A DNA stretch of 64,000 nt from RYN-230 sp963770545 (GCA_963770545.1 CAVYQF010000043.1:496001-560000), one strand, 5' to 3'. Counted from the stretch's first letter, positions 44,262-53,106 are shown. A program made the numbers and translations. Notes: generated by a model not told the origin, from the sequence alone.

Positions 44262-45158
44262 ATGGCAGATGAACGTGGCACTATCGAGTTCGCGGTGAAC
44301 GGGCAGACCATCTCGGCCCTGACCGCCGGCCCGCGGTCGCGCCCAGGTCGGCCCCTGATCGCGGCCCTGCACGGCGGGACATACAACGCCCGGTATTTCG
44401 ATGTCGCCGGTTCGCGTCACGGATCGTTCATGGATCTGGCCGCAGGCCTGGGTTATTCGGTGCTGAGCTTCGACCGGCCCGGCTACGGCGGCAGCCCGGC
44501 CCTCGAGCCGGAGGACAACACGTTCGACCGGCACGCCAGGCTGCTGGCCGCAGCGATCGCCCAGGCGGCGGAGGGCTACGCCGCCGACGGAGTCGTCCTC
44601 CTCGGTCATTCCATCGGGGGCATGATCGCCGCGATGATCGCCGCCGCCGACACCGGCTTCCGCCTGCTCGGGATCTCGGTGACCGGGATGGGCGCCGTGA
44701 TCAGGGCCGGCGGCCCGGCTCAGGCCCTCGCGTCGCTCCCGCCCGATGCGACGGTGGACCTCCCGTATGACCAGCGGGACCAGGTGATGTTCGGACCGGA
44801 GTTCACCCGGACCGCGGCGGGAATTGAGCACGCGCACGCGTCGTATGCGCCGGTCCCGGTCCGCGAGCTGATCCAGGCACCAGACTGGCCCGATGAGCAC
44901 CTGCCTGATGTGGCCCCGCGCATCCGGGTCCCGGTGCACAACGAGCTCGCCGAGTTCGACGCCCTGTGGGACAGCACGCCGGCGAATGTCGAGCAGTTCG
45001 CCAAGATGCTGACCGGCGCCCCGTTCGTGGATGCGAGCATCGCCCGCGCCACCGGGCACAGCATCGACCACCACATCCTGGGCCATGCCCTGCACCTGCG
45101 CCAGCTCGCCTTCGCCGGGGAGTGCGAGCTGTGGGGACGGCAGAGCGCGGCGGGCTGA
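44262..45158 (+). CDS. Alpha/beta hydrolase
   Basis: A 298-residue alpha/beta-hydrolase fold: oxyanion segment LIAALHGGTYNARYFD, SFDRPGYGGSP, nucleophile elbow GHSIGG, an acidic residue in NELAEFDALWD, and catalytic His in ATGHSIDHH. GGGAG lies seven bases before the ATG. The stop overlaps the start of the FAD hydroxylase by one base. Together they suggest hydroxylation and C-C or ester cleavage of an aromatic or cyclic substrate; this is inferred from family and position. Confidence 0.88.
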   Translation: MADERGTIEFAVNGQTISALTAGPRSRPGRPLIAALHGGTYNARYFDVAGSRHGSFMDLAAGLGYSVLSFDRPGYGGSPALEPEDNTFDRHARLLAAAIAQAAEGYAADGVVLLGHSIGGMIAAMIAAADTGFRLLGISVTGMGAVIRAGGPAQALASLPPDATVDLPYDQRDQVMFGPEFTRTAAGIEHAHASYAPVPVRELIQAPDWPDEHLPDVAPRIRVPVHNELAEFDALWDSTPANVEQFAKMLTGAPFVDASIARATGHSIDHHILGHALHLRQLAFAGECELWGRQSAAG

Positions 45159-46789
45159 TGTCGTCCGCGGCCCCTGGTGCGGCCGCTGAGCTGCCCACGT
45201 CGACGCAGGTCATCGTGGCGGGCGGCGGTCCGGTCGGCCTGGCCGCCGCGATTGAGCTGGGTCGCCGGGGCATCCGGTGCCTGGTCATCGAGCCACGCAC
45301 GACCGTGTCCCACGCGCGGCCGCGGTGCAAGACGATCAACGTGCGGTCGATGGAGCACCTGCGCCGGTGGGGCATCGCCGACCGGCTGCGCGCGCGGGCG
45401 CCGCTGCCCCCCTCATGGTCGCAGGACGTCGTGTTCTGCACGTCGCTCGCCGGACGGGAACTTTCCCGGTTCACCGGGGTCCTGGGCCTGGTGCACGACG
45501 GCGACCGGTTCCCCGAGCTCGGCCAGCAGGCACCGCAGTACGTCCTGGAGGAACTGCTGCGGGAGGTGGTGGACGAGCTACCCGCGTGCACGCTGGCGAC
45601 CGGGGCCACGGTCACCGGCGTCGAGCAGGACCGCGACGAGGTCCGGGTCACGGTGGCCGCCGGGGCCGGCCAGCGCACCGTGGTCACAGGCTCTTACCTG
45701 ATCGGATGCGATGGCCCGCGCAGCACGGTCCGGGATCGGATCGGTGCCGCGTACACCGGCGATCACGCCCTGCGGCCGAACTTCGGGATGGTCTTCCGGG
45801 CACCCGGCTTGTGGGCGCACGTCCGGCACGGCCCGGCTGTCCACTACTGGATCATCAATCCCGACGCCCCCGCGCTGGTCGGCCCGCTCGATCCGGCGGG
45901 CACCTGGTGGATCATCGCGTTCGGTGTCGATCACGACACCGGCGAACGCGAGGCCGGCCGGATCATCGACGCCGCGGCCGGAGTGCCCGCCGGTGCGACC
46001 GTGCTGTCCACCGACCCCTGGACAGCGCGAATGCAGATCGCCGACCGGATGCGCCAGGGCCGGGTGTTCCTGGCCGGGGACGCGGCTCATCTCAACCCGC
46101 CGTTCGGCGGGCACGGGCTCAACACCGGACTCGGTGACGCGGTAGACCTCGGCTGGAAGATCGCCGCCACGCTGGACGGCTGGGCGGGACCGCAGCTGCT
46201 GGACAGTTATGAGATCGAGCGCCGGCCGATTCAGGAGCGGGTGATCCGCGAGGCCACGCTGAACATGGGCGTTACCTCACCGGAGCTGGTCGCCGCCGAT
46301 CTCGACCGGGACAACCCGGCCGGGGAGACGGCCCGGCGCGCGGCGGGCGCCCGGATCCAGGCGACCAAGCGGTCTGAGTTCCACGCCCTCGAACTGGTCC
46401 TGGACGTGCGGGTCGCACCGTCTCCGGTCATTGCCGGCCACGGCGCCGCGCCGGACGCTGCCGCCGCGGCGGACGCTCGCGCACCGGTTGCGGGCGCGCT
46501 GCTGCCGCACGCATGGCTCGACTCGGGCACGTCGCTCTATGACGAGCTCGGTGACGGTTTCACCCTCCTGACCGCGCGCCGCGGCGCACCGGCTGACAAG
46601 ATCACGACCGCAGCTAACGCCCGCGGCGTGCCGCTGAAGGTTCTTGACCTCGAGGCTCGGGCGTTGCGCGGAGCGGCGCTCGTGCTCGTGCGCCCGGACA
46701 ACTACGTGGCCTGGACCGGCGATCGCGAACCAGACTCCGCCGGGGACCTCATCGACAGGGTCCGGGGAGCGTCAGCTGGCCGGGGTTAG
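45158..46789 (+). CDS. FAD-dependent aromatic hydroxylase (PheA/TfdB family)
   Basis: A 543-residue group A flavoprotein monooxygenase. VIVAGGGPVGLAAAIELGRRGIRCLVIE binds the FAD ADP part; GCDGPRSTVR is the DG motif; VFLAGDAAHLNPPFGGHGLNTGLGDAVDLGWKIAA is the GD motif. A thioredoxin-like C-terminal domain (about 450-540) matches phenol hydroxylase and related enzymes for larger polycyclic or polyketide substrates. It uses NAD(P)H and O2. It ends overlapping the convergent GntR gene by 18 bases. Confidence 0.92.
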   Translation: MSSAAPGAAAELPTSTQVIVAGGGPVGLAAAIELGRRGIRCLVIEPRTTVSHARPRCKTINVRSMEHLRRWGIADRLRARAPLPPSWSQDVVFCTSLAGRELSRFTGVLGLVHDGDRFPELGQQAPQYVLEELLREVVDELPACTLATGATVTGVEQDRDEVRVTVAAGAGQRTVVTGSYLIGCDGPRSTVRDRIGAAYTGDHALRPNFGMVFRAPGLWAHVRHGPAVHYWIINPDAPALVGPLDPAGTWWIIAFGVDHDTGEREAGRIIDAAAGVPAGATVLSTDPWTARMQIADRMRQGRVFLAGDAAHLNPPFGGHGLNTGLGDAVDLGWKIAATLDGWAGPQLLDSYEIERRPIQERVIREATLNMGVTSPELVAADLDRDNPAGETARRAAGARIQATKRSEFHALELVLDVRVAPSPVIAGHGAAPDAAAAADARAPVAGALLPHAWLDSGTSLYDELGDGFTLLTARRGAPADKITTAANARGVPLKVLDLEARALRGAALVLVRPDNYVAWTGDREPDSAGDLIDRVRGASAGRG

Positions 46790-47482
46790 CGAGCCGTGGT
46801 TGGGGCCGAGGGCAAGCAGCGCGGTCTGCTCGTTCCGGGTCAGGTGCTGCAGCAACGCGCCCGACGCGATCTCCGGGTCCCGCTGGCGGAAGGCCCCGAC
46901 CAGTTCCTGGTGGTGCTGCCTGCGCCGGTCGTGCTCGTGCGGGTCCGGATCGAGCATGCCCCAGCCGATGCGGACGTAGCGCTCGGAGGCCCGCCACAAC
47001 GTGGTGAGGATGCGCAGATCCCAGCTGGTGGCGGCCGGAGCCAGCAACGCGAGGTGGAAGGTGTGGTGGGCGTCGTAAATCTCGTTCATCGTCCGGTGCA
47101 CGTCACCGAAGTCCGCCGCTTCCGCCTCGAGGCGATCCAGCTCGGCTTCAGGCAGCAGCCGGCACGACCGCTGCGCGATCTCAGGCTCCAGGCGCCGCCG
47201 CAGACGGTAGATGCTCTGGAGCTCGTCCAGGTCGAGCGGCGCCACCACCGCACTCCGGCCGGGCCGCATCTGCACCAGGCCCTGGTTCTCCAGGCTGCGC
47301 AGGGCCTCGCGCACCGGGATGATGCTCACCTGGAGCATCTCAGCGAGCTCGCGCAGCGAGAACTCACGGCCTGGTTCCAGCGCTCCCGACAGGATGGACC
47401 GGCGCAGCTCGGTCATGACCTGGTCAGCCACCGACCGCGATTCGATGGGGCGGACAACCGTGGTCGCCGTTGACTCCACCAT
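46772..47482 (-). CDS. GntR-family regulator (FadR/FCD type)
   Basis: A 236-residue regulator. Winged helix at 12-75 (RSVADQVMTELRRSILSGALEPGREFSLRELAEMLQVSIIPVREALRSLENQGLVQMRP), then an FCD ligand domain with the metal-binding His pattern (YDAHHTFHLALL, HHQELVGAF). ATG at 47482 follows family alignment; a longer frame to 47656 would cross the shared promoter element. It probably represses both the hydrolase-hydroxylase unit and the divergent SnoaL-HIT unit by binding the 18-bp element. Confidence 0.9.
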   Translation of the reverse strand: MVESTATTVVRPIESRSVADQVMTELRRSILSGALEPGREFSLRELAEMLQVSIIPVREALRSLENQGLVQMRPGRSAVVAPLDLDELQSIYRLRRRLEPEIAQRSCRLLPEAELDRLEAEAADFGDVHRTMNEIYDAHHTFHLALLAPAATSWDLRILTTLWRASERYVRIGWGMLDPDPHEHDRRRQHHQELVGAFRQRDPEIASGALLQHLTRNEQTALLALGPNHGSLTPAS

Positions 47483-47595
47483 CCGCCTCGCTCTCCACCT
47501 GCCCCCGAACCGGCACCAATGATACCGGCGCCGGTCTTTCGCACCCAGGAAGCCGGGCGGGCCGGCCGCCAGCGCCCGCCGTAGCCCGGGCATTG

Positions 47596-47613
47596 TTGTT
47601 ATCACATATATCA
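47596..47613. promoter_or_regulatory. Shared element TTGTTATCACATATATCA, copy 2
   Basis: An exact copy of 44154-44171, located between the divergent GntR gene (start 47482) and the SnoaL gene (start 47650), about 37 bases before the latter. Its position suits both autoregulation of GntR and control of the SnoaL gene. Confidence 0.72.
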
Positions 47614-47649
47614 GGTAACCTCGCCGCAGGCCAGGACAGGGAGGCAGTC

Positions 47650-48135
47650 GTGACATCGCAAGCGGAGCGCACGCGCGAGGAAATCATCGCCAGCAACCTC
47701 GCCGCCGTGGAGGTGCACTTCCACAATGAGACCCCGGAGACCATCGACAAGGCGATCTCGGTCTACACCGACGACATCGTCTGGGAGGTGCCGGCCCGTG
47801 GTCTCGTCCACCGCAACGTCGCGGACGTGAAGGCCGAATACCTGAAAATCTTCGGCTCGATGAACATCCACAAGATCACTAACCTGTACCGGTTCGCGAC
47901 CGAGGAATGGGTGTTCGACGACAGCATCTTCGAATGGACCATCACCGGTGACGGCTTCGCCAACTGCCCATTCCCGCCCGGGACGACCGTGAGCGTGCGC
48001 CTGCTGCACGCGTTCCAGTGCCGGGACGGCAAGATCTGCCGGGAGAACGGGTACGAGATCTGGCGGGACATCAACGACACCGCCCGGGTACGTGACGACA
48101 TCCCGGCCAGCGCCACGGTCGAGGTCTTCGGCTAG
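47650..48135 (+). CDS. SnoaL/NTF2-like protein of the catabolic cluster
   Basis: A 161-residue NTF2-fold protein: NLAAVEVHFHNETPETIDKAISVYTDDIVWEVPARGLVHRNVADVKAEYLKIFGSM and the beta-sheet half FEWTITGDGFANCPFPPGTTVSVRLLHAFQCRDGKICRENGYEIW. Such proteins act as cyclases, dehydratases or isomerases on hydroxylated intermediates. GTG at 47650 has GGGAGG in range. It carries the predicted GntR operator and leads the HIT gene by two bases. Confidence 0.85.
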   Translation: MTSQAERTREEIIASNLAAVEVHFHNETPETIDKAISVYTDDIVWEVPARGLVHRNVADVKAEYLKIFGSMNIHKITNLYRFATEEWVFDDSIFEWTITGDGFANCPFPPGTTVSVRLLHAFQCRDGKICRENGYEIWRDINDTARVRDDIPASATVEVFG

Positions 48136-48137
48136 TC

Positions 48138-48581
48138 ATGGACGACTGCCTGCTGTGCACCATGGAGGGCGCGGCCGAGGCCTCCGTCGTGTTCCGCGAC
48201 CCGCTCTGGGCGGCCGAGGTCGTGCCCGGCTACGACGTGCCCGGCTGGTTCATCTTGCGGGCGCGCAGGCACGCCGAGCGGATCACGGGGCTCGACAACG
48301 AAGAGCTGTCCTCCTATGGCCACCGGGCGCGCGATCTCGTGGCCGCCGTCACCGACGTCACCGGGGCACCCGCGACCTACGTCCTGGTGTTCGGCGAGAA
48401 CTACCCGCATTTCCATGCCCTCATCGCGCCCCGCGGCCATGATGTCCCGCCCGACCTGCGGGCCGGCAACATTCTCCGGCTCCGCGCCGACCACGCCGAC
48501 CTGGCGGCGGCCGGGGAGCTGGTCCCGGCGGTGCGCTCGGCTTACGCCCGGCACACTGGCAGGCCTTCTCCCGCCCCGTAG
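48138..48581 (+). CDS. HIT-family protein with altered triad
   Basis: A 147-residue HIT-like protein: CLLCTMEG N-terminus, VVPGYDVPGWFILRARRHAERITGL, and the motif YPHFHALIAPRG. The usual H-x-H-x-H triad reads HFHAL, so the third His is replaced by Leu while the central (nucleophilic) His remains. The early CxxC pair could bind zinc. Normally these hydrolyse nucleotide phosphoramidates or dinucleoside polyphosphates. It begins two bases after the SnoaL stop and may act in the same catabolic unit. Confidence 0.8.
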   Translation: MDDCLLCTMEGAAEASVVFRDPLWAAEVVPGYDVPGWFILRARRHAERITGLDNEELSSYGHRARDLVAAVTDVTGAPATYVLVFGENYPHFHALIAPRGHDVPPDLRAGNILRLRADHADLAAAGELVPAVRSAYARHTGRPSPAP

Positions 48582-48649
48582 CACCGCACCGCGAGGGGGC
48601 TTTGTGAGCGCCGCAACAGCAATAACGAACGTCCGGGTCTTTGGGTGAC

Positions 48650-49165
48650 ATGATCCTGGTCACTGCCGCCCATGGGAATCAGGGGTAGCTACTCGTCCCG
48701 AAACTGCTGGCCGCGGGGCAGCCGGTTCGGGCCTGCGTCCGGACGCACGCGTCCGCCGCCCGCCTGCGTGCCCTGGGCGTGGTCGATGCGGCCCGGGCCG
48801 AGGGTGTGCGGCCCCTGGTGTTCAGCTCGGTGCTGCATGCGATCACGACCGATCTGGTCCAGCACGAGATCAAGCGCGACATCGAGGAGCACCTGCTGTC
48901 GTCGGGCCTGGAGTTCACGATCCTTCAGCCGGCGAATTACATGCTGCCCCTGAAACTCCGGCCCGTGTTCGAGCAGGGCGTCTTTGAGCTGTCGTGGTCG
49001 CTGGAGCGCCGCCAGTCCCTGGTGGACCTGGGAGACGTGGCCGATGTCGCCTGCGTGACCCTGATCGACAGCGAGCACCATGCCGGGGCCACCTACGAGC
49101 TGGCGGCTCCGGGCCTTTACGTTCGCGGCCAGCACGCCGCCCTCCTGCGCCAGGCCGCGCGATGA
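48650..49165 (+). pseudogene. NmrA-like NAD(P)-binding protein, nonsense and deletion
   Basis: Starting at ATG 48650 the frame reads MILVTAAHGNQG, then TAG at 48686-48688, then continues in the same frame with LLVPKLLAAGQPVRACVRTHASAARLRALG and, after an apparent in-frame deletion of about 50 residues, VDAARAEGVRPLVFSSVLHAITTDLVQHEIKRDIEEHLLSSGLEFTILQPANYMLPL. Relatives are near 280 residues; here the Rossmann middle and the C-terminus are missing. A restart at GTG 48779 would yield only a 128-residue fragment without cofactor site. Clearly inactive. Confidence 0.75.
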
Positions 49166-49206
49166 AGCTCAGCGGCAACACGATCCTGATCACCGGCGCC
49201 GGATTG
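49162..49206 (+). pseudogene. SDR-family N-terminal fragment
   Basis: Only the first 14 residues of a short-chain dehydrogenase remain (MKLSGNTILITGAG), overlapping the NmrA remnant end; the sequence then becomes unrelated and runs into the end of the opposing TetR gene. Intact relatives continue with the glycine loop GIG and catalytic YxxxK. A truncation scar. Confidence 0.65.
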
Positions 49207-49238
49207 CTCCCTGGGTACGCGCCGGGCCTGGCGGACGG

Positions 49239-49861
49239 TCAGCTGCGCAGCAGGGCGCCCAGGGTCAGCCGCAGGACCGACGTGGCCTCGGCGACATCGA
49301 GGCCGAGTTCGTCACGCAGCCCCGACCAGGCCGGCCACGCGCTGGCCGCGTGCAGGGCGTGCAGGATCCGGAGGCGCTGGCGTTCGCCGTGCCGGGCGAG
49401 CTCGGGCCCGAAGACCAGGCCCAGTTCGGCCTCGCTCTCCTCGACCAGCGCGGCCCGCTGGCGGCGCAGTTCGGCAGACTGCTCGTGGCGGCCCTGCGCA
49501 GACCTGGCGTACGGCGCCAGGGTTTCCAGGAGCTGCACGCGGCCGTGGATGAAGAGGTCGAGCCGTTCCCCCAGCGGCGCATCCGGGGGCACGTCGCGCA
49601 GCACGTACTGCCCGATCTGCGCCCGGACCAGGACGCCCGCTTCGGCGCGGACGTCCTCGAGGTCGCGGAACTGGTTGTAGACCGTGCGATCCCCACGCCT
49701 GCACGCCGGGCGATCTGCTCGGCACCTGGTGCCCGCTCGCCGCTGCCGAGCAGGTCGATGTAGGCCCGGACTATCGCGCTGCGGGTCCGGGCCCCGCGCA
49801 GCAGCCGGCCGTCCGAGGGCTGCTCGTCCCCGGACGGGGCCTGGCCAAGCGCTCCGGGCAC
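49239..49861 (-). pseudogene. TetR-family regulator, frameshifted in the HTH
   Basis: The first frame gives RLLRGARTRSAIVRAYIDLLGSGERAPGAEQIARRAGVGI; one missing base at about 49688 then shifts the frame, and the natural continuation (RTVYNQFRDLEDVRAEAGVLVRAQIGQYVLRDV to LRLTLGALLRS) lies in another frame up to 49239. The break falls exactly in the recognition helix. Restored length would be about 205 residues. It probably once controlled the adjacent NmrA and SDR genes, which are also broken. Confidence 0.72.
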
Positions 49862-49916
49862 CGATCCGATTTTAGTCGCCCGGGCCGGACCAGGCAGCAG
49901 ACTGGCATCGCCCGCC

Positions 49917-50021
49917 CACTACCGATGCCACGGCAGCCTGCACGAACAGAAAGTGCCGCTCTTCGCGTACAACCTGGAACACCCCTCCCGGCCGACCCCG
50001 GCCTGCAACAAGGACTGCTGA
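49917..50021 (+). pseudogene. Possible C-terminal fragment of an alkaline-phosphatase-superfamily protein
   Basis: The frame HYRCHGSLHEQKVPLFAYN with a stop at 50019-50021 resembles the last metal-His strand of alkaline-phosphatase-superfamily hydrolases (HGS followed by VPL). No start or upstream domain is present. Low confidence; it adds to the remnants in this stretch. Confidence 0.3.
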
Positions 50022-50056
50022 CCCCGCTGCTGAATGGGTGGCTCAGCCCGAGCGTC

Positions 50057-50998
50057 TCACAGGCCGGGGAAGGAGCGGTCGAGGTTGTGCTCGGACAGCT
50101 CCGACGGCGGCCCGATGATGCTCTTGTCCGGCGCCCCGATGACGTCCTCGTCCTTGCCCTCATAGTCAAACTTACTCAGGACGTGCTTGATCGCCTCGAG
50201 CCTGGCCCGCTTCTTATCGTTGCTCTTGACCACTGTCCACGGCGCGTAGGCGCTGTCGGTGTAGTGGAACATCGCCTCCTTGGCATCGGTATAGCCGTCC
50301 CACTTGTCCAGCGACTCGATGTCGATCGGGCTCAGCTTCCACTGCCGCACCGGGTCAACCCGGCGGATGATGAACCGGGTGCGCTGTTCCAGACGCGTCA
50401 CCGAGAACCAGAACTTCGTCAGGTGCAGCCCGGAGCGGACCAGCATGCGCTCGAAGTCCGGCGCTTCCCGCATGAACTCCCGGTATTCCTCATCCGTGCA
50501 GAAGCCCATCACCCGCTCCACGCCCGCCCGGTTGTACCAGGAGCGGTCGAACATGACGATCTCCCCGGCTGCGGGCAGATGCGGCACGTACCGCTGGAAA
50601 TACCACTGGGTCTGTTCCCGCTCGCTCGGCTTGGCCAGCGCGACCACCGTGGCGCCACGTGGATTCAGGTGCTCGGTGAACCGCTTGATCGTGCCGCCCT
50701 TGCCCGCCGCGTCGCGGCCCTCGAACACGATCACGATGTGCTCGTCTGTGGACTTGACCCAGTTCTGCAGTTTGACCAGCTCGACCTGAAGCGGGCGCTT
50801 GAGGTACTCATACTCTTCCCGCGTCATCTTCTCGGCGTACGGGTAGTCCTCGCGCCACGTGTCGACGACCCGGCCGTCCGGCCAGCGCAAGACCGGGTCG
50901 TCGTGTTCGTCATCGTCGTCAACCGTCAGCCCGGCCATCAGGGCCGGATCCGACGCCCAGTCCTCCGGCAGCGCGTTGAACGCAGATTGATCAGTCAC
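50057..50998 (-). CDS. ppk2: Polyphosphate kinase 2
   Basis: A 313-residue one-domain PPK2. Walker A FEGRDAAGKGGTIKRF, the lid and Walker B segments FDRSWYNRAGVERVMGF, and the conserved LTKFWFSVTRLEQRTRF, SPIDIESLDKWDGYTDAKEAMF, APWTVVKSNDKKRARLEAI. It phosphorylates nucleoside diphosphates (or monophosphates) using polyphosphate. The 40-residue acidic N-terminus is common. Monocistronic on the minus strand. Confidence 0.96.
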   Translation of the reverse strand: MTDQSAFNALPEDWASDPALMAGLTVDDDDEHDDPVLRWPDGRVVDTWREDYPYAEKMTREEYEYLKRPLQVELVKLQNWVKSTDEHIVIVFEGRDAAGKGGTIKRFTEHLNPRGATVVALAKPSEREQTQWYFQRYVPHLPAAGEIVMFDRSWYNRAGVERVMGFCTDEEYREFMREAPDFERMLVRSGLHLTKFWFSVTRLEQRTRFIIRRVDPVRQWKLSPIDIESLDKWDGYTDAKEAMFHYTDSAYAPWTVVKSNDKKRARLEAIKHVLSKFDYEGKDEDVIGAPDKSIIGPPSELSEHNLDRSFPGL

Positions 50999-51170
50999 GT
51001 CTCTAGCACAGCACCTTCCCGGCCCAGCGTCATCAGCCAGGCTCGATCCAGGCCCGGCTCCCGGGGACTGAGGCTACCGACAGCCACTTGCGCCGCACCA
51101 GACGGGAGGCGGCCAACCGGGCACCGGCGCCAGGCCGGATACCCGGTGTCCCGGTCGAACCGGTAGCCGG

Positions 51171-52442
51171 TCATAACTCCAGCACTGCCCTTGGGTCAGG
51201 GCCGTGATGCTGGATGACCCCGTCCTTCATGACGAAGGCAGCGTTCTCCAGCCGTCGTATGTCTTGCAGCGGGTTGCCGTTTACGGCGATGATGTCGGCC
51301 AGGTATCCCGGCGCGATACGGCCCACCCGGTCGTCCCAGCGGATCAGCCCGGCCGCATCGATAGTGGCCGACTGGATCGCGCCGAGCGGGCTCTGGCCGC
51401 AGCGGATCTGGTAGGCGAACTGGCGGGCGTTAAGGCCGTGCGGGTAGATGCCGCTGTCGGTCCCGAACGCGATGCGCACACCGGCGGTCAGGCATTTGGT
51501 GAATCCTTCTCGCTGCGCGAGGGTGGTCTGATCATTCTTGGCGAGCACGTCGGCCCGCCAGCCCTGTGCGCGGCCGGTCTCCGCGATGTAGTCACCGTTG
51601 TAGACATCAGCGACCAGGAACGTCCCGGCCGTGGCCATCATCTGGATCGAGTCATCGTCCATGAGCGAGCCGTGCTCGATGGAGCGCACGCCGCCACGCA
51701 CAGCGCGCTTGATGCCCTCGGCACCGTGCGCGTGAGCGGCGACGTCCGCACCGGAAAGTGATGCTTCCTCGACGGCCGCCCGGATCTGCTCCTCGGTGAG
51801 CTCGGGGGCGCCGGGCACGCCTCCCGGTGCCATGACAGCGCCGGTAGCGATCAGTTTCACGAAGTCCGCGCCGCCGTGCAGTACCCGGCGTACGGCCCGG
51901 CGTATGTCATCGACCGAGTCGGCCACCCCGACCCGGAACTCATACGGCAGGACCGCATCGACGTCGGGGGCCAGGCCGGTAATGTCACCTCCGCCGCCGG
52001 AACAGGTCACGTACGCCCCCGCGACCCGCATGCGGGGGCCAGCCACCCAGCCATCGTTGATCGCATCACGCAATGCGACGTCCACGAAGGCGCGGAACGT
52101 GCCGACATCACGCACCGTGGTGAAGCCCGCCAGCAGGGTGTCTCGCGCATTGCGCGCACCCGACAGCGCCTCCTGGGCACCGGTGCGCGCCAGCAGTTCC
52201 GCATATCCGTGACCACTGTCGGGCTCGCCGACCAGGTGAGTGTGACAGTCGATCATGCCGGGCAGCACCGTCTGGCCCGGCAGGTCCACGAAGGCAGGAC
52301 CTTCGGCCGGGGCATCGCCAGCAGCGACAACACCGGCGATGTGGTGGCCATCGATGACGACCGCGCGATCTGGCAGCAGTTCCCCCGTCACCACATCGAG
52401 CAGCAGGTGCGGACGGATGATCGTGCGCGTGGAAGTGGTCAT
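51171..52442 (-). CDS. Amidohydrolase (imidazolonepropionase-like)
   Basis: A 423-residue metal-dependent amidohydrolase. Composite N/C beta-sandwich (TIIRPHLLLDVVTGELLPDRAVVIDG, YLADIIAVNGNPLQDIRRLENAAFVMKDG) around a TIM barrel with HTH metal ligands in MIDCHTHLVG, the carboxylated-Lys candidate in FVKLIATGA, His in AHAHGAEGI and SIEHGS, and Asp in FGTDSG. The set matches the group that includes prolidase-like and imidazolonepropionase-like enzymes acting on cyclic amides or peptides. No pathway neighbours identify the substrate. Confidence 0.92.
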   Translation of the reverse strand: MTTSTRTIIRPHLLLDVVTGELLPDRAVVIDGHHIAGVVAAGDAPAEGPAFVDLPGQTVLPGMIDCHTHLVGEPDSGHGYAELLARTGAQEALSGARNARDTLLAGFTTVRDVGTFRAFVDVALRDAINDGWVAGPRMRVAGAYVTCSGGGGDITGLAPDVDAVLPYEFRVGVADSVDDIRRAVRRVLHGGADFVKLIATGAVMAPGGVPGAPELTEEQIRAAVEEASLSGADVAAHAHGAEGIKRAVRGGVRSIEHGSLMDDDSIQMMATAGTFLVADVYNGDYIAETGRAQGWRADVLAKNDQTTLAQREGFTKCLTAGVRIAFGTDSGIYPHGLNARQFAYQIRCGQSPLGAIQSATIDAAGLIRWDDRVGRIAPGYLADIIAVNGNPLQDIRRLENAAFVMKDGVIQHHGPDPRAVLEL

Positions 52443-52503
52443 CCTGCCACGATAGAAACAGGATGGTCAGGAGGCCGCCAGCATGCGGATCCGCGGCCTG
52501 CGC

Positions 52504-53106
52504 TCAGGGGGCTGCCGGTGCGGGAGCTACGGGCCGGCCGTACGTGACAGCCTCGCGCACCTGCTCCGGCAAGGACTGGGCGAGTTGGGCGTCGGGCTGA
52601 GCGCCGAGCGAGTCGTTGATGGTGGAAAAGGCCAGGCGAAGAGCCACGAAGGCGGTGATGGCGAAGATCTGCCCGTCATCGAGCCCGCAGTCGCGGAGCG
52701 CCTGGATGTCGGACGGCGCTGTCGCATTCGGGTCCCTGGCGACCTTCCGGGCCCACGCCGCCATGGCCTTCTCCTGGTCTGTCAGCCCGGCGTCGCTGCC
52801 GTCCAGGACTCCGGCCGCGATTGCGGCGTCAGACGCCTGGCCCAGCTTCCCTCCCCAGGCCAGCGAGCAGTAAGAGTCACCGAGGGCCGAGGCGGCGGCG
52901 GTGACCAGGATCCCGCGCTGGCGGAAGGTCAAGCCACTCGGCGTGAAGGCTTCAGACATCACCCCGAACAGCTGCTTCAGCGTGCCGGGCTGGTACGCCC
53001 ACAGCCGGGACACGTTCCACACGTACCCGTCGTCTGCGAGGTCTTCGTCGTAGAGCGCCTGCGCTTGGGCGGACGCGGGAGGTTCTTCGAGAAAGCTTCC
53101 GGTCAT
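52504..53106 (-). CDS. Carboxymuconolactone decarboxylase/AhpD-like protein
   Basis: A 200-residue all-helical CMD-fold protein. LTFRQRGILVTAAASALGDSYCSLAWGGKLGQA holds the single Cys of the AhpD motif; the usual CxxC is reduced to one Cys, so peroxidase activity is doubtful. LTDQEKAMAAWARKVARDPNATAPSDIQALRDCGLDDGQIFAITAFVALRLAFS is typical of these proteins. The start overlaps the upstream methyltransferase stop by four bases (ATGA), so the two are coupled. Confidence 0.85.
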   Translation of the reverse strand: MTGSFLEEPPASAQAQALYDEDLADDGYVWNVSRLWAYQPGTLKQLFGVMSEAFTPSGLTFRQRGILVTAAASALGDSYCSLAWGGKLGQASDAAIAAGVLDGSDAGLTDQEKAMAAWARKVARDPNATAPSDIQALRDCGLDDGQIFAITAFVALRLAFSTINDSLGAQPDAQLAQSLPEQVREAVTYGRPVAPAPAAP

